Shown one piece after another: positions 42,584-51,276 of a stretch of DNA of 60,992 nt (position 1 is the stretch's first letter; every line of letters starts with the position of its first letter). This DNA comes from JAMXLO01 sp036265005 (GTDB lineage Bacteria; Pseudomonadota; Alphaproteobacteria; Acetobacterales; Acetobacteraceae), in contig DATAPW010000042.1 of assembly GCA_036265005.1 (NCBI GenBank), forward strand, positions 1 through 60,992, given 5' to 3'. Position numbers and translations under genes: made by a program. Under the pieces are notes generated by a model. That model searched no databases, had not been told where the DNA came from, and saw only the letters and a list, made by a program, of their open reading frames with translations.

Positions 42584-43879
42584 ATGGACCTGCCGATCGC
42601 CCACGCTCTCGCGCGCTTCGGTCTCGGGCGCCGCGCCACCGAGCCGCTTCCCGCCGATCCTGGCGCCTGGCTGCGCGCTCAGCTCCACGGTCCGGACCCG
42701 GCGCGATTCGCCCAGCAGCCCTCCACCGCAACCGGCCTTGCGGCGTTGCGTGAAGACCGCCGGAACAAGCCGGCGCCAGGCCAGTCGCGCGGCCGCGCGG
42801 TGTTCCGCCAGGATGCGACCGCGGAACTGGCCAATGCGCTGGCCACCACGGCGCCATTCCGCGAGCGGCTGGTGTGGTTCTGGACCAACCATTTCACCAT
42901 CTCGCTGCGTCGCGGCCAGTGCGCAGCGGTCGCCGGCGCCTTCGTTGAGGAGGCGATCCGCCCGCATGTGACCGGGCGCTTCGCCGACATGCTGCTGGCG
43001 GTCATGCGCCATCCGGCGATGCTGATGTATTTGGACAACGTTGGCTCGGTTGGACCGGACAGTCCCGCCGGCGAGCGCAGCCATCGCGGGCTGAACGAGA
43101 ATCTCGCCCGGGAATGCATGGAACTGCACACCGTCAGTCCGGCGGCTGGCTACACCCAGGCGGACGTGACCAGCTTCGCCAAGGTGCTGACCGGCTGGTC
43201 GATCGACCTGCGCGACGATCCGCCGGGCTTCCGCTTCCGCCCGTTCGCCCACGAACCGGGCGAACAGACCGTCATGGGACGGCATTTCCCGCCGGGCGAG
43301 GAAGGCGGGGTCGCCGCGCTGCAGTTCCTCGCCGGCCATCACGCGACGCATCGCTTCCTGGCGACCAAGCTGGTCCGGCATTTCGTGGCCGACGACCCGC
43401 CGGCGGACGCGGTGGGCCGGATCGAGGGCGTGCTGCGCGATACCGGCGGCAACCTGGGCGCCGCGGCGGCTGCGCTCACCACGCTGGATGCTGCCTGGCA
43501 GCCGCAGACCAAGCTGCGCACGCCGCTGGACTTTGTCGTCGCGACACTGCGCGCGCTTGATGCACCACCGCCACAGGCCGACCAGCCGTACCTGATCGGC
43601 TCGCTCGCCGGCCTGGGGCAGCCGATGTGGACCGCACCGCAGCCGAACGGCTGGCCCGACCGGGCCACCGACTGGGCCAGCCCTGAGGCGCTGGTGCGGC
43701 GGATCGACTGGTCCTACGCCGTGGCCGGCCGGCTGTCCGGCCCCGATCCGGCCGATGTCGCCGAGGCCAGCCTGGGCCCAATGCTACAGCCTGCCACCCT
43801 GGAGGCGATGCACCACGCCGGATCGCGCCGTGATGCCCTGACTTTGCTGCTGTCATCCCCGGAATTCCAGAGGCGATGA
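42584..43879 (+). CDS. DUF1800-family protein
   Basis: 431 residues. Landmarks of the family: HALARFGLGRR at the start, FRERLVWFWTNHFTIS, HPAMLMYLDNVGS, GLNENLARECMELHTV, YTQADVTSFAKVLTGW, THRFLATKLVRHFVADDPP, and the C-terminal LTLLLSSPEFQRR. No signal peptide at this start. The biochemical role is unknown, but the gene is almost always coupled to DUF1501, as here: the next gene begins four bases before this stop codon. There is no clear ribosome site before the ATG, so the start could be inexact. Confidence 0.92.
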   Translation: MDLPIAHALARFGLGRRATEPLPADPGAWLRAQLHGPDPARFAQQPSTATGLAALREDRRNKPAPGQSRGRAVFRQDATAELANALATTAPFRERLVWFWTNHFTISLRRGQCAAVAGAFVEEAIRPHVTGRFADMLLAVMRHPAMLMYLDNVGSVGPDSPAGERSHRGLNENLARECMELHTVSPAAGYTQADVTSFAKVLTGWSIDLRDDPPGFRFRPFAHEPGEQTVMGRHFPPGEEGGVAALQFLAGHHATHRFLATKLVRHFVADDPPADAVGRIEGVLRDTGGNLGAAAAALTTLDAAWQPQTKLRTPLDFVVATLRALDAPPPQADQPYLIGSLAGLGQPMWTAPQPNGWPDRATDWASPEALVRRIDWSYAVAGRLSGPDPADVAEASLGPMLQPATLEAMHHAGSRRDALTLLLSSPEFQRR

Positions 43880-45069
43880 TGTTCCACCTGTCACGCCGTT
43901 CCGCCCTGCTTGGTCTCGCATCGGCATTCACGCTCGGTCGCGCGTCACTGGCGCTGGCCGATGCGCCGGGGGACAAGCGCTTCGTCGTCATCATCCTTCG
44001 CGGTGCGCTGGACGGGCTATCGGCAGTGGTGCCGTACGGCGATCCGGCGCTGGCGGGTCTGCGGGGCGAGATCGTGCCGCCGGCGCCCAACCAGGATGGC
44101 GGCCTGCTGGACCTCGGCGGCTTTTACGGGCTGCATCCATCGCTGGCCAATGCTCATGCGATGTATCAGGCCGGGGAATTGCTGCCGATACACGCGGTGG
44201 CCGGGCCGTATCGCGTGCGAAGTCATTTCGAGGCGCAGGACTACCTGGAAAGCGGCGCCGATCACCGCATGACCAGCGGCTGGTTGAATCGCGCGGTCGG
44301 CGCGATCCCTGCGTCGGCCCGCAGCCGGCCGGGTGACGAAGCGCTGGCGGTCGGCGTGTCGGTACCGCTGCTGCTGCGAGGCCCGGCGATGGTCGGCAGT
44401 TGGGCGCCGCACGGCTTTGCCGAGCCGGAAGCCGATCTCTATGCCCGCGTCGCCGCGCTCAGCCAGGGCGACGCCATGCTCGGCCCGGCGATCGCCGAGG
44501 GGCTGCGCGAGCGCGGTTTCAGCGCCTCGGTGATGAGCGGCGACGAGGCGGCGAAGGACCGCTATGCCTTCCCTGCGCTCGCCAAGGCCGCCGGTGAGAT
44601 GCTGCGCGCTGCGGACGGCCCGCGCATCGCAGCGCTGGAGATCGGCGGCTGGGATACCCACACGGCGCAGACCCCGCGGCTTGCCGGCGTGCTGCGCCAG
44701 CTCGATGCCGGACTGGCGGCGTTGAAGGCCGCACTCGGCGATGCATGGCAGCAGGCCGCAGTCCTGACGATGACCGAATTCGGCCGGACCGTGCGGGTGA
44801 ACGGCACCAGGGGCACCGACCACGGCACCGGCACGGTCGCCTTCGTCGCAGGCGGCGCGGTGTCCGGCGGACACGTCGCGGCGGACTGGCCCAGACTTGG
44901 CACCGGCAAGTTGCTCGAGGATCGCGACCTGCAGCCGACGCGAGACCTGCGGTCGGTCGCCAAGGGGCTGCTGGCAGCGCATGTCGGATTGGATGCGTCG
45001 GCATTGGAGCAGGTGTTCCCGGGCAGCGGGACAGCGACGCCAATGCCGGGTTTGATCCGATCGGCGTAA
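43876..45069 (+). CDS. DUF1501-family protein, Tat-exported
   Basis: 397 residues. The N-terminus SRRSALLGLASAFTLGRASLALA is a twin-arginine-type signal, so the protein is probably exported folded. The core shows VVIILRGALDGLSAVVPYGDPAL, YGLHPSLANAHAMYQAGELLPIHAVAGP, SHFEAQDYLESG, GWDTHTAQ and LTMTEFGRTVRVNGTRGTDHGTG. Those metal-binding-looking D, H and E residues recall sulfatase/alkaline phosphatase folds. It overlaps DUF1800 by four bases. The pair presumably acts together in the periplasm. Confidence 0.92.
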   Translation: MMFHLSRRSALLGLASAFTLGRASLALADAPGDKRFVVIILRGALDGLSAVVPYGDPALAGLRGEIVPPAPNQDGGLLDLGGFYGLHPSLANAHAMYQAGELLPIHAVAGPYRVRSHFEAQDYLESGADHRMTSGWLNRAVGAIPASARSRPGDEALAVGVSVPLLLRGPAMVGSWAPHGFAEPEADLYARVAALSQGDAMLGPAIAEGLRERGFSASVMSGDEAAKDRYAFPALAKAAGEMLRAADGPRIAALEIGGWDTHTAQTPRLAGVLRQLDAGLAALKAALGDAWQQAAVLTMTEFGRTVRVNGTRGTDHGTGTVAFVAGGAVSGGHVAADWPRLGTGKLLEDRDLQPTRDLRSVAKGLLAAHVGLDASALEQVFPGSGTATPMPGLIRSA

Positions 45070-45184
45070 CCTTTGGATCGTTGCGTCGTTGGGCCGTAGG
45101 GCCGCCCCAGGCGACAGTTCATGTTTGACCGATTGACGCCTTCCCCACCCGCACGGCATCTGCCGCCAATGCGGGAGGCAGCGG

Positions 45185-46426
45185 ATGAACCAGGCAGCGG
45201 CAGCGGTCAGCGAGAAGCGCCAGTGGGACAGGCTGATGGCGATGGCGCGGCTAGGCGCCATCCCGGGCGATGGCGTCAACCGCGCCTGCCTGACCGACCT
45301 GGACCGTCAGGCGCGTCGCCTGCTGGTCGGCTGGGCGAGCGAAATCGGCGCCACGGTCTCGCTGGACGCCGCGGCGAACCTGTGGCTGCGGCGCGAGGGC
45401 AGCGATCCGCGCTCCGCACCCGTGGTCACCGGCAGCCACATGGACACCCAGCCGAACGGCGGACGCTTCGACGGCATCTACGGCGTGATCGCCGGACTGG
45501 AAGCACTCGCCGCATTGCACGATGCCGGCACGACACTGCGCCGTCCGGTCGAAGTGGTCGCCTGGACCAACGAGGAAGGCGGCCGGTTCGCGCCCGGCTG
45601 CATGGGCAGCATGGCGTGGAGCGGGTTCCGCGGCATCGAGGAATTCGCTGGTGTCGCCGATCCCGACGGCGTCCGCTTCGCCGACGCGCTGGCCGCGCAT
45701 CTCGCGTCGGAAGCCGACCTGCCGCGGCGTCCGTTGGGCGGTCAGCCGCACGCCTATGTCGAGGCGCATATCGAACAGGGGCCGCGGCTGGAAGCTGATG
45801 GGCTGGATATCGGCGTCGTCACCGGCATCCAGGGCAGCCGGTGGTTCACGGTGACGCTGACCGGCGACACCGCGCATGCCGGCACCACGCCGCTCGCGCT
45901 GCGGCGCGACGCGGTGCAGGACATGCTGCGGGCAATCGCCGCGCTGAACGGACTGATGCACGATCCGCACGATGTGCTGCGCTTCACCGTCGGGCGGATC
46001 GTGGTGGAACCGAACACCTCGAACTCAGTGGCGAACCGCGCCAGCTTCACCATCGATTTCCGCCATCCCGACAAGGACGTGCTGCTGGCGCGCGGCGATG
46101 CGGTGGCCGGCGTGGTGCAGGCCGCGGTCCGCGATGCCGGCGTGACGGTGCGCGAGACATTCCATGCGCTGCCGGTGGAATTCTCGCCGCAGGTGATCGA
46201 TGCGGTGGAGCGGGCCGCGACCGACCAGCACTGCAGCCATATTCGCATGCCGTCGGGCGCCTTCCATGACGCGCAGTTCGTCGTGCCGGTGTGCCCCACC
46301 GGGATGATCTTTGTCCCATGCCGCAAGGGGATCAGCCACAATCCGGCGGAGTATTCCGAGCCCGGACAACTGGCGGCAGGAACGCGTGTGCTGACGCAGA
46401 CGCTGACTACGCTGGCAGACACCTGA
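45185..46426 (+). CDS. Zn-dependent M20 hydrolase (allantoate / N-carbamoyl-amino acid amidohydrolase type)
   Basis: 413 residues with GGGAGGCAGCGG before the ATG. Metal-site motifs: GSHMDTQPNGGRFDG, WTNEEGGRFAPGCMGS, EAHIEQGP, a dimer-domain GDTAHAGTTPLALRRDA, SGAFHDAQ and the C-terminal GISHNPAEYSEP. These mark the HyuC/AmaB/AllC branch, which hydrolyses carbamoyl or ureido groups to free an amino acid. It may work with hydantoin-type catabolism, but no hydantoinase gene is in the window. A dispersed repeat overlaps its stop codon. Confidence 0.92.
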   Translation: MNQAAAAVSEKRQWDRLMAMARLGAIPGDGVNRACLTDLDRQARRLLVGWASEIGATVSLDAAANLWLRREGSDPRSAPVVTGSHMDTQPNGGRFDGIYGVIAGLEALAALHDAGTTLRRPVEVVAWTNEEGGRFAPGCMGSMAWSGFRGIEEFAGVADPDGVRFADALAAHLASEADLPRRPLGGQPHAYVEAHIEQGPRLEADGLDIGVVTGIQGSRWFTVTLTGDTAHAGTTPLALRRDAVQDMLRAIAALNGLMHDPHDVLRFTVGRIVVEPNTSNSVANRASFTIDFRHPDKDVLLARGDAVAGVVQAAVRDAGVTVRETFHALPVEFSPQVIDAVERAATDQHCSHIRMPSGAFHDAQFVVPVCPTGMIFVPCRKGISHNPAEYSEPGQLAAGTRVLTQTLTTLADT

Positions 46427-46456
46427 TACCAAACCTCATTGATGATGACCCGTTGC
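46426..46456 (+). repeat. Dispersed 31-bp repeat, copy 2
   Basis: The copy reads ATACCAAACCTCATTGAT and so on, matching 139-169 at 26 of 31 positions. It overlaps the last base of the hydrolase stop codon and lies next to a perfect hairpin. Confidence 0.5.
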
Positions 46457-46465
46457 GTTGCGCCG

Positions 46466-46500
46466 ACTGTCATGGCCGGGCTTGGCCCGGCCATGACAGT
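46466..46500. terminator. Perfect 16-bp hairpin of the ATGGCCGGGC family
   Basis: Arms ACTGTCATGGCCGGGC and GCCCGGCCATGACAGT pair without mismatch around TTG. It lies 40 bases after the hydrolase stop codon, so a terminator role is likely; it also belongs to the same repeat family as 16104-16186 and 53030-53115. Confidence 0.75.
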
Positions 46501-46533
46501 GAGAACGATGAGTCGCTATCTACGAGCGTTGGT

Positions 46534-47724
46534 GTGACAACGGCCCAAGGTGACAATGGGACGAGGCGTGCATTGACCTCGGTCTGGGCAGCCCGTGACA
46601 AGAAGCTGCTGGTGCTGATGGCGGCCAGCCTGCTGCTGTTCGTGGCATTCGGTGCGGCGGGACTGGTCGGTTACCTTACCCAGCCAACCACGCTGTATCC
46701 GGATTTCTTCGGCCTGTGGTCGTTCGCGCGCTTCGTCAGGACGCACCCGGCAATCCAGATTTACGATCCCGCCGCGCTGTTCGCCTTCCAGCGGCAACTC
46801 GAGCAAGGCGGCGACATAACCTACACCTATCCCTACCCGCCGCCGTATCTGCTGCTGCTCTGGCCGCTCGGCCTGCTGTCGTACCCGACGGCGCGGATCG
46901 CCTGGATCGTCGTGACACTGGTTGCTTTTCTGCTCGCGGTCTGTGGACTGCATCGCCGACCGCTACTGGCGCTGGCGGCCACCGCCGCGCCGGCGACCAC
47001 GATCTGCATGATCTATGGACAGAACGGCCTGCTGTCGGGCGCACTGATGATCGGCGGTATGCGCCTGGCACAGCGGCTGCCGGTGGCCTCGGGGATGTTG
47101 CTTGGCACGCTGGTCTACAAGCCGCAACTCGCCATCCTGGTTCCGATCGCACTTGCGGCGGCAGGATTATGGCGGGCGTTCCTCGCCGCCGGCGCGACCG
47201 TGATCGTACTCGTCGTGATATCGGCACTGCTGTTCGGCTGGGATATCTGGTGGGCCTGGGGCCACGCAATTCCGCTGCATTCGGGGTTGTTCGATGCCAC
47301 CAGGGGACGGCTGAACCACCTGATGCCCACGGTGGCGGCGGCCGGCCTGTTGGCCGGCAATGCCGCTGCCGCTTATGCAGCGCAGGCTGCGGCCACCCTG
47401 CTTGCCACGATATTCGTGTGGCGTTGCTGGCGGGCATCGCAGGCCGCCGAGGCGCTGGTTGTGCTGGCGGTCGCTACATTCCTGGCGACGCCTTATGCGT
47501 TCGTCTACGACATGCCCTTGATAGCCGGCGCAGTGCTGCTGCTGATCGCCTGCCGTATCGCGCGCAATGGCGAATTCACCTTCATGGAACTGCTCAGCTA
47601 CCTGCTTGCGCTGGTACTGCCGGTGGGGCTCATGAGCGATCTCGACGCGGTCGGCGCGCCGCTGGCGGTGGCATCGCTCGGGCTGCTGATGTGGCAGGTG
47701 GCGCGCAAGGCTGCAGTGGCGTAA
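46534..47724 (+). CDS. Membrane glycosyltransferase-like protein (GT87 / DUF2029)
   Basis: 396 residues if started at the GTG at 46534; no good ribosome site is visible, so the start is uncertain. About ten hydrophobic helices run through the protein. The N-terminal periplasmic-facing segment PDFFGLWSFARFVRTHPAIQIYDPAALFAFQ and the TYPYPPPYLLLLWPLGLLSY motif are typical of the GT87 family, whose members use polyprenyl-phosphate sugars. It should add a sugar to a lipid or glycan on the outer face of the inner membrane. Sits between a hairpin and a broken transporter. Confidence 0.85.
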   Translation: MTTAQGDNGTRRALTSVWAARDKKLLVLMAASLLLFVAFGAAGLVGYLTQPTTLYPDFFGLWSFARFVRTHPAIQIYDPAALFAFQRQLEQGGDITYTYPYPPPYLLLLWPLGLLSYPTARIAWIVVTLVAFLLAVCGLHRRPLLALAATAAPATTICMIYGQNGLLSGALMIGGMRLAQRLPVASGMLLGTLVYKPQLAILVPIALAAAGLWRAFLAAGATVIVLVVISALLFGWDIWWAWGHAIPLHSGLFDATRGRLNHLMPTVAAAGLLAGNAAAAYAAQAAATLLATIFVWRCWRASQAAEALVVLAVATFLATPYAFVYDMPLIAGAVLLLIACRIARNGEFTFMELLSYLLALVLPVGLMSDLDAVGAPLAVASLGLLMWQVARKAAVA

Positions 47725-47795
47725 GCCGTCGCGCGACTCCCCACCGCGGCGAACGCGGGCTAGCGTGGCGTAACGAACGACCGGTGAGGGGCGCG

Positions 47796-49236
47796 ATGAG
47801 CAGCGTGCAGGAGTTGTTGCGTCCGCCGCGCGACGCCGCTGCTACCGGCCATGCCGCGCTGCGGCGCAACCTGATGCCGCATCCGATCGTGATGATGATC
47901 CTGATCATCGCCGCCGCGGCTGCATTAAGTTGGCTGATCCCGTCCGGCCAGTTCGAGCGGGCGCCGAACGGACACGTGCTCGCCGGAACCTACCATGAAA
48001 TCGCCAAGCAATATTCGCTGCAGGCGCTGCTGTGGCCGCATCGCAGCACGGCGAGCGAAGCCTACCCCGCCGATCTGAGCTCGCTCGCGACGTCGGTTCC
48101 CGCCGGCATGACGCAGGCGGCCGGGCTGATCTTCATGATCATGTTCCTGGGCGGCATGTTCGGCGTGCTGCGCGCGTCCGGCGCCCTGGACGCAGGAATG
48201 GAAAGGCTGCTGGCGGGCACCGGCGGCAACGTCTATCTGCTCGCGCCGCTGCTGATGCTTGCGCTGTCGGCCGGCAGCACATTTCTCGGCCTGATCTCGG
48301 AATACCTCGTGCTCATCCCAATGATGCTGGTGCTGGCGGAGAAGCTGCGGCTTGGCCCGTTGTTCGCCGTGGCGCTGGTCGCCATCCCGGCGAAGATCGG
48401 CTATCTCGCCTCGGTCACCAAATCCGCTGCCGCTGGTCATCGCGCAGCCAATCGTCGGCGTGCCGGTCTTCAGCGGCGTTGCCTTCCGCTTCGTGCTGTG
48501 GGTGGTGTTCCTTGGTCTCGGCATCGCCTACCTGCTCTACAATGTGCGACGCAGCGGCTTCCTGCATGCAGACGCGACGCATGCCGGGAAGCCGCTCGCC
48601 GGACGCCATGTCGCAATCCTGCTCGCAGTCGGCCTGGGCATCGTCGCCATCGTTTATGGTGCGGGCAGCCTGCACTGGGGCAACGCACAGCTTGCCGCGT
48701 TCTACATTGCGCTCGCCGCACTGATCGCCGTCCTGGGCGGCATGACCGCGGAACACGCCGCAGAATCCTTCGTCGATGGCATGAAGGCGATGATGCTGGC
48801 AGCACTGTTGGTCGGTCTGGCCGGCGCGGTGGAAGTGGTGCTGCGCAATTCGCTCGTGCTGGACACCATCATCAACGACCTGTCGTCGCTGGCGCGCGAC
48901 CGGGCGCCGGTGATGGTCGCGGAAGTGCTGGTGGTCATCGAGATCATCCTGGACGTGCTGATCCCGTCGACCAGTGCGAAGGCCGCGATATCGATGCCGA
49001 TCCTGTGGCCGATCGCACAACTGACCGGGGTGAGCGGACAGACCACGGTGCTGGCGTACCTGATCGGCAACGGACTCACCAACATGGTGACGCCGACCTC
49101 GGGGATGCTGTTGGCCTATCTGAGCACCGGGCGCGTGCCGTATGCTACCTGGATACGCTTCATCCTGCCGCTATGGCTCGCGCTGCTGGCCCTGTCGCTG
49201 CTCGCCGCGGCGTTGGCGGTCTGGATCGGCTACTGA
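47796..49236 (+). pseudogene. YfcC-family transporter gene broken by a single-base insertion
   Basis: The first frame, from the ATG at 47796 (GAGGGGCGCG upstream), gives 200-odd residues ending KIGYLASVTK. The downstream frame continues NPLPLVIAQPIVGVPVFSG and runs to a stop at 49236. In intact YfcC proteins the two join as VTNPLPLVIAQP. The AAA at 48420-48422 has one A too many: removing it restores ACC AAT CCG and one open frame of about 480 residues with a dozen membrane helices. All other family features survive, so the break is recent or a sequencing error. The intact protein would carry dicarboxylates or other organic anions. Confidence 0.85.
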
Positions 49237-49358
49237 CGACGCCCACGACGCCGCAGTGGCCATCCGGCAGTCATGACAATTCGACAAGGCTGGCACCGTG
49301 AGCTTCACCACACGGTTGCCTTGATCGACACTATATTAGCTGTGTTATGGAGGCTCCC

Positions 49359-49733
49359 ATGACGATTGCCCAGCGCATGTTCGGTCGGATGTCGCTCGCC
49401 GCGGTGGCTGGTGCCATCGCCCTGTCCGTCGCTATGGCCCCTGGCGCCCAGGCTGCCTGGCACGGTGGCGGCGGAGGCGGTTGGCACGGCGGCGGTGGCT
49501 GGCACGGCGGCGGTTGGGGCGGTGGCTGGCACGGCGGCTGGGGCGGCTGGCACGGCGGTGGCTGGGGCTGGCGAGGCGGTTGGTGCTGCGGCCCCGGCGT
49601 ATACTTCGGCGTCTACCCGCCACCGGTCTATTACCCTCCCCCGCCGGTCTACTACGCGCCTCCGCCTGCGTACTACGCGCGTCCGCCTGCCTATTACGCA
49701 CCGCCGGCATCGTATTATCCGCCAGCCTATTAG
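49359..49733 (+). CDS. Secreted Gly/Trp/His- and Tyr/Pro-rich repeat protein
   Basis: 124 residues from the ATG at 49359, which has GGAGG five bases upstream; an ATG at 49347 lacks such a site. A signal peptide (about 1-32, cut near AQA-A) is followed by a GGWHGG-repeat zone (33-73), a short CC-containing bridge, and a C-terminal zone of YYPPP, YYAPP and YYARP repeats (about 83-124). Low-complexity, aromatic and histidine-rich, so an adhesive, metal-binding or surface-layer role is plausible. An AT-rich stretch (CTATATTAGC) just before the gene may be its promoter. No known family beyond similar low-complexity proteins in relatives. Confidence 0.78.
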   Translation: MTIAQRMFGRMSLAAVAGAIALSVAMAPGAQAAWHGGGGGGWHGGGGWHGGGWGGGWHGGWGGWHGGGWGWRGGWCCGPGVYFGVYPPPVYYPPPPVYYAPPPAYYARPPAYYAPPASYYPPAY

Positions 49734-49742
49734 TAGCAGCTT

Positions 49743-50249
49743 CTAACGACGCGATACGACAACCCGGGCCAGCGCGTGCCACGGCTCGGGAAGCCACGCC
49801 CCCGACGCAGCGCCTGACGTCGAGGGCAGAATCCACACCGGCGGAAAGTCCGCAACCGGCGGGCTAGGTCCGTATCCGCTGACGCTGGACACCCCGTAGA
49901 ACACCGCCGCGGCACGCTTGCCGTTGAACGCCACAAGGTGCGGCCGAACCCGGCGGATGCGCGCGATGAACCCCGCTACGTCGTCCGCGTCGCGCGGCAG
50001 CGACGCGTCGCTGCCTGATGCCCGCTTGGCCATATCCGTCAGCCCGATGCCGAAACTCAGTACGGCGGAGAACTCTTCGGCGGCTAGCCGCCGCGGCGTC
50101 AGTCCGGTCTCCGCCAGGATGCGCCAGAACTTATTCCCGGGACCGGCATAATACGCACCTCGTGCCGCAGACACCGCGCCGGCCGCAGAACCGCAGATCA
50201 CCAGGCGCAACCCCGGCGCCAGCACGTCGGGCAGTACATGCCCCGGCAT
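49743..50249 (-). CDS. Mismatch-specific uracil/thymine-DNA glycosylase (MUG type)
   Basis: 168 residues from the ATG at 50249. The MUG-type motif I reads VICGSAAGAVSAARGAYYAGPGNKFWRIL, where the GPGNKFW segment matches the G-x-NPG-type loop (GINPG becomes GSAAG), and LTDMAKRASGSDA matches the LTD motif. The C-terminal LPSTSGAASG carries the second active-site loop. It should remove uracil or thymine from G:U or G:T mismatches. The changed first loop (A for the usual N) could alter its base range. Two bases separate it from the upstream alkA-like gene. Confidence 0.85.
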   Translation of the reverse strand: MPGHVLPDVLAPGLRLVICGSAAGAVSAARGAYYAGPGNKFWRILAETGLTPRRLAAEEFSAVLSFGIGLTDMAKRASGSDASLPRDADDVAGFIARIRRVRPHLVAFNGKRAAAVFYGVSSVSGYGPSPPVADFPPVWILPSTSGAASGAWLPEPWHALARVVVSRR

Positions 50250-50251
50250 GG

Positions 50252-50902
50252 CTACGCCCGCGATGTCGGCTGCTTCGCGCGCTTGGCTTCGTCGGACGCG
50301 CGCCACAGATACCATGCGGCGATCGAGCGGTACGGCGACCAAGCCACGCCGATCTCCGCCAGCGCCTTCGGCTTAGGCGGCACCTCGAGCCCGTAAAGCG
50401 CCCGGTAGCCGTCGCGGACACCGAAATCATCCACCGGCAGTACGTCCGGCCGGCCCAGCGTAAAGATCAGCAGCATCTCCACCGTCCACCGTCCCACGCC
50501 GCGGATCGACGTCAGCCGCTCGATCAGTGCCTCGTCCGACAAGCGCGCGGAACCCCGCCGCGTCGGCACGGTGCCGTCCAGTGCCGCCGCGCAGATCGCC
50601 CGCATCGCGGCGATCTTGGAACCGGAGAAACCGCACGTCCGCAGTTCGAGATCCGAACTCGCCAGCACCAGTTCAGGCGGCGGGAACCCATCCGGCGGGT
50701 AGAGCGCCTCGAATCTTGCCAGGATGGCGCGCGCCGCATTGCCGTGCAGTTGCTGGTGCGCGATGGCACGCATCAATGCCTCATAGGGGCTGCGGCCACG
50801 CTCGATGCCGAGACGCGGTGGGCCGACGCGGCGTATCAGCGCGGCAAATGTCCGGTCGCGCCGCAAATGTCGCAATGCTTCATCGCTCATAGGCCGGCTC
50901 AT
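50252..50902 (-). CDS. DNA-3-methyladenine glycosylase II-like (AlkA / HhH-GPD)
   Basis: 216 residues from 50902; an in-frame ATG at 50890 is possible. The helix-hairpin-helix reads LTSIRGVGRWTVEMLLIFTLGRPDVLPVDDFGV; the catalytic Asp is in the VDDFGV part (Asp158 or Asp159). SPYEALMRAIAHQQLHGNAARAILARFEAL and LRTCGFSGSKIAAMRAICAAALDG are typical of the AlkA core. The N-terminal AlkA-specific beta domain is absent, so it is the short form. It excises alkylated purines. Forms a repair operon with the MUG-type gene. Confidence 0.9.
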   Translation of the reverse strand: MSRPMSDEALRHLRRDRTFAALIRRVGPPRLGIERGRSPYEALMRAIAHQQLHGNAARAILARFEALYPPDGFPPPELVLASSDLELRTCGFSGSKIAAMRAICAAALDGTVPTRRGSARLSDEALIERLTSIRGVGRWTVEMLLIFTLGRPDVLPVDDFGVRDGYRALYGLEVPPKPKALAEIGVAWSPYRSIAAWYLWRASDEAKRAKQPTSRA

Positions 50903-50922
50903 TGGCACACCGCAACCGTAAC

Positions 50923-50953
50923 TTGCAATCGCCCCCCTCGAAGGCGATATAAT
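50923..50953 (+). promoter_or_regulatory. Candidate promoter with consensus TATAAT for the 79-residue membrane protein
   Basis: TTGCAA at 50923-50928 and a perfect TATAAT at 50948-50953 are 19 bases apart, a little long. Transcription would start near 50960, only a few bases before the ATG at 50964. No Shine-Dalgarno sequence lies between, so the message may be leaderless. Confidence 0.5.
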
Positions 50954-50963
50954 ACTCGTCGGT

Positions 50964-51203
50964 ATGCAACAGCAGCGCCCTTGGCTTCTCGACCACGAAG
51001 ACGATGAAGCCGCCAATCGGCAGACCGCCAGCCTTGGCGGCGTGGCCATCACGTTGCTGCTTCTGGTGGTCGGGCTGTTTCTGGTGCGCGAGTTGCACTC
51101 CAAGGCGCAGATCGAGGACTGCCTGATGTCCGGACGCACCAACTGCGACTGGCTCGTCCAGGGGCACATGCAGTCGGGGCACATGCAGTCGGGGCACATG
51201 TAG
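50964..51203 (+). CDS. Small single-span membrane protein with a C-terminal GHMQS repeat
   Basis: 79 residues. A polar acidic N-terminus (MQQQRPWLLDHEDDEAANRQ) is followed by one membrane helix (about 24-42, LGGVAITLLLLVVGLFLV), then a periplasmic-type stretch with two cysteines (IEDCLMSGRTNCDW). The end is GHMQSGHMQSGHM. At the DNA level this is a 15-base unit repeated from 51162; in the third copy CAG has become TAG, making the stop codon. A histidine/methionine tail could bind copper or nickel. Family not recognised. No ribosome site; see the promoter entry. Confidence 0.68.
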   Translation: MQQQRPWLLDHEDDEAANRQTASLGGVAITLLLLVVGLFLVRELHSKAQIEDCLMSGRTNCDWLVQGHMQSGHMQSGHM

Positions 51204-51276
51204 TCGCCGCCACGCATTGACGCGCGTCGCGTCTCTCGCCAGCGTACCCCCATTGCAGCCGGACAGCGAGGGTGGG

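Noticed and set aside
46716..48420. Continuous frame linking the GT87 gene region to the YfcC gene
   Set aside because: The part before 47796 is an out-of-frame shadow of the membrane glycosyltransferase; only the part from the ATG at 47796 is real.
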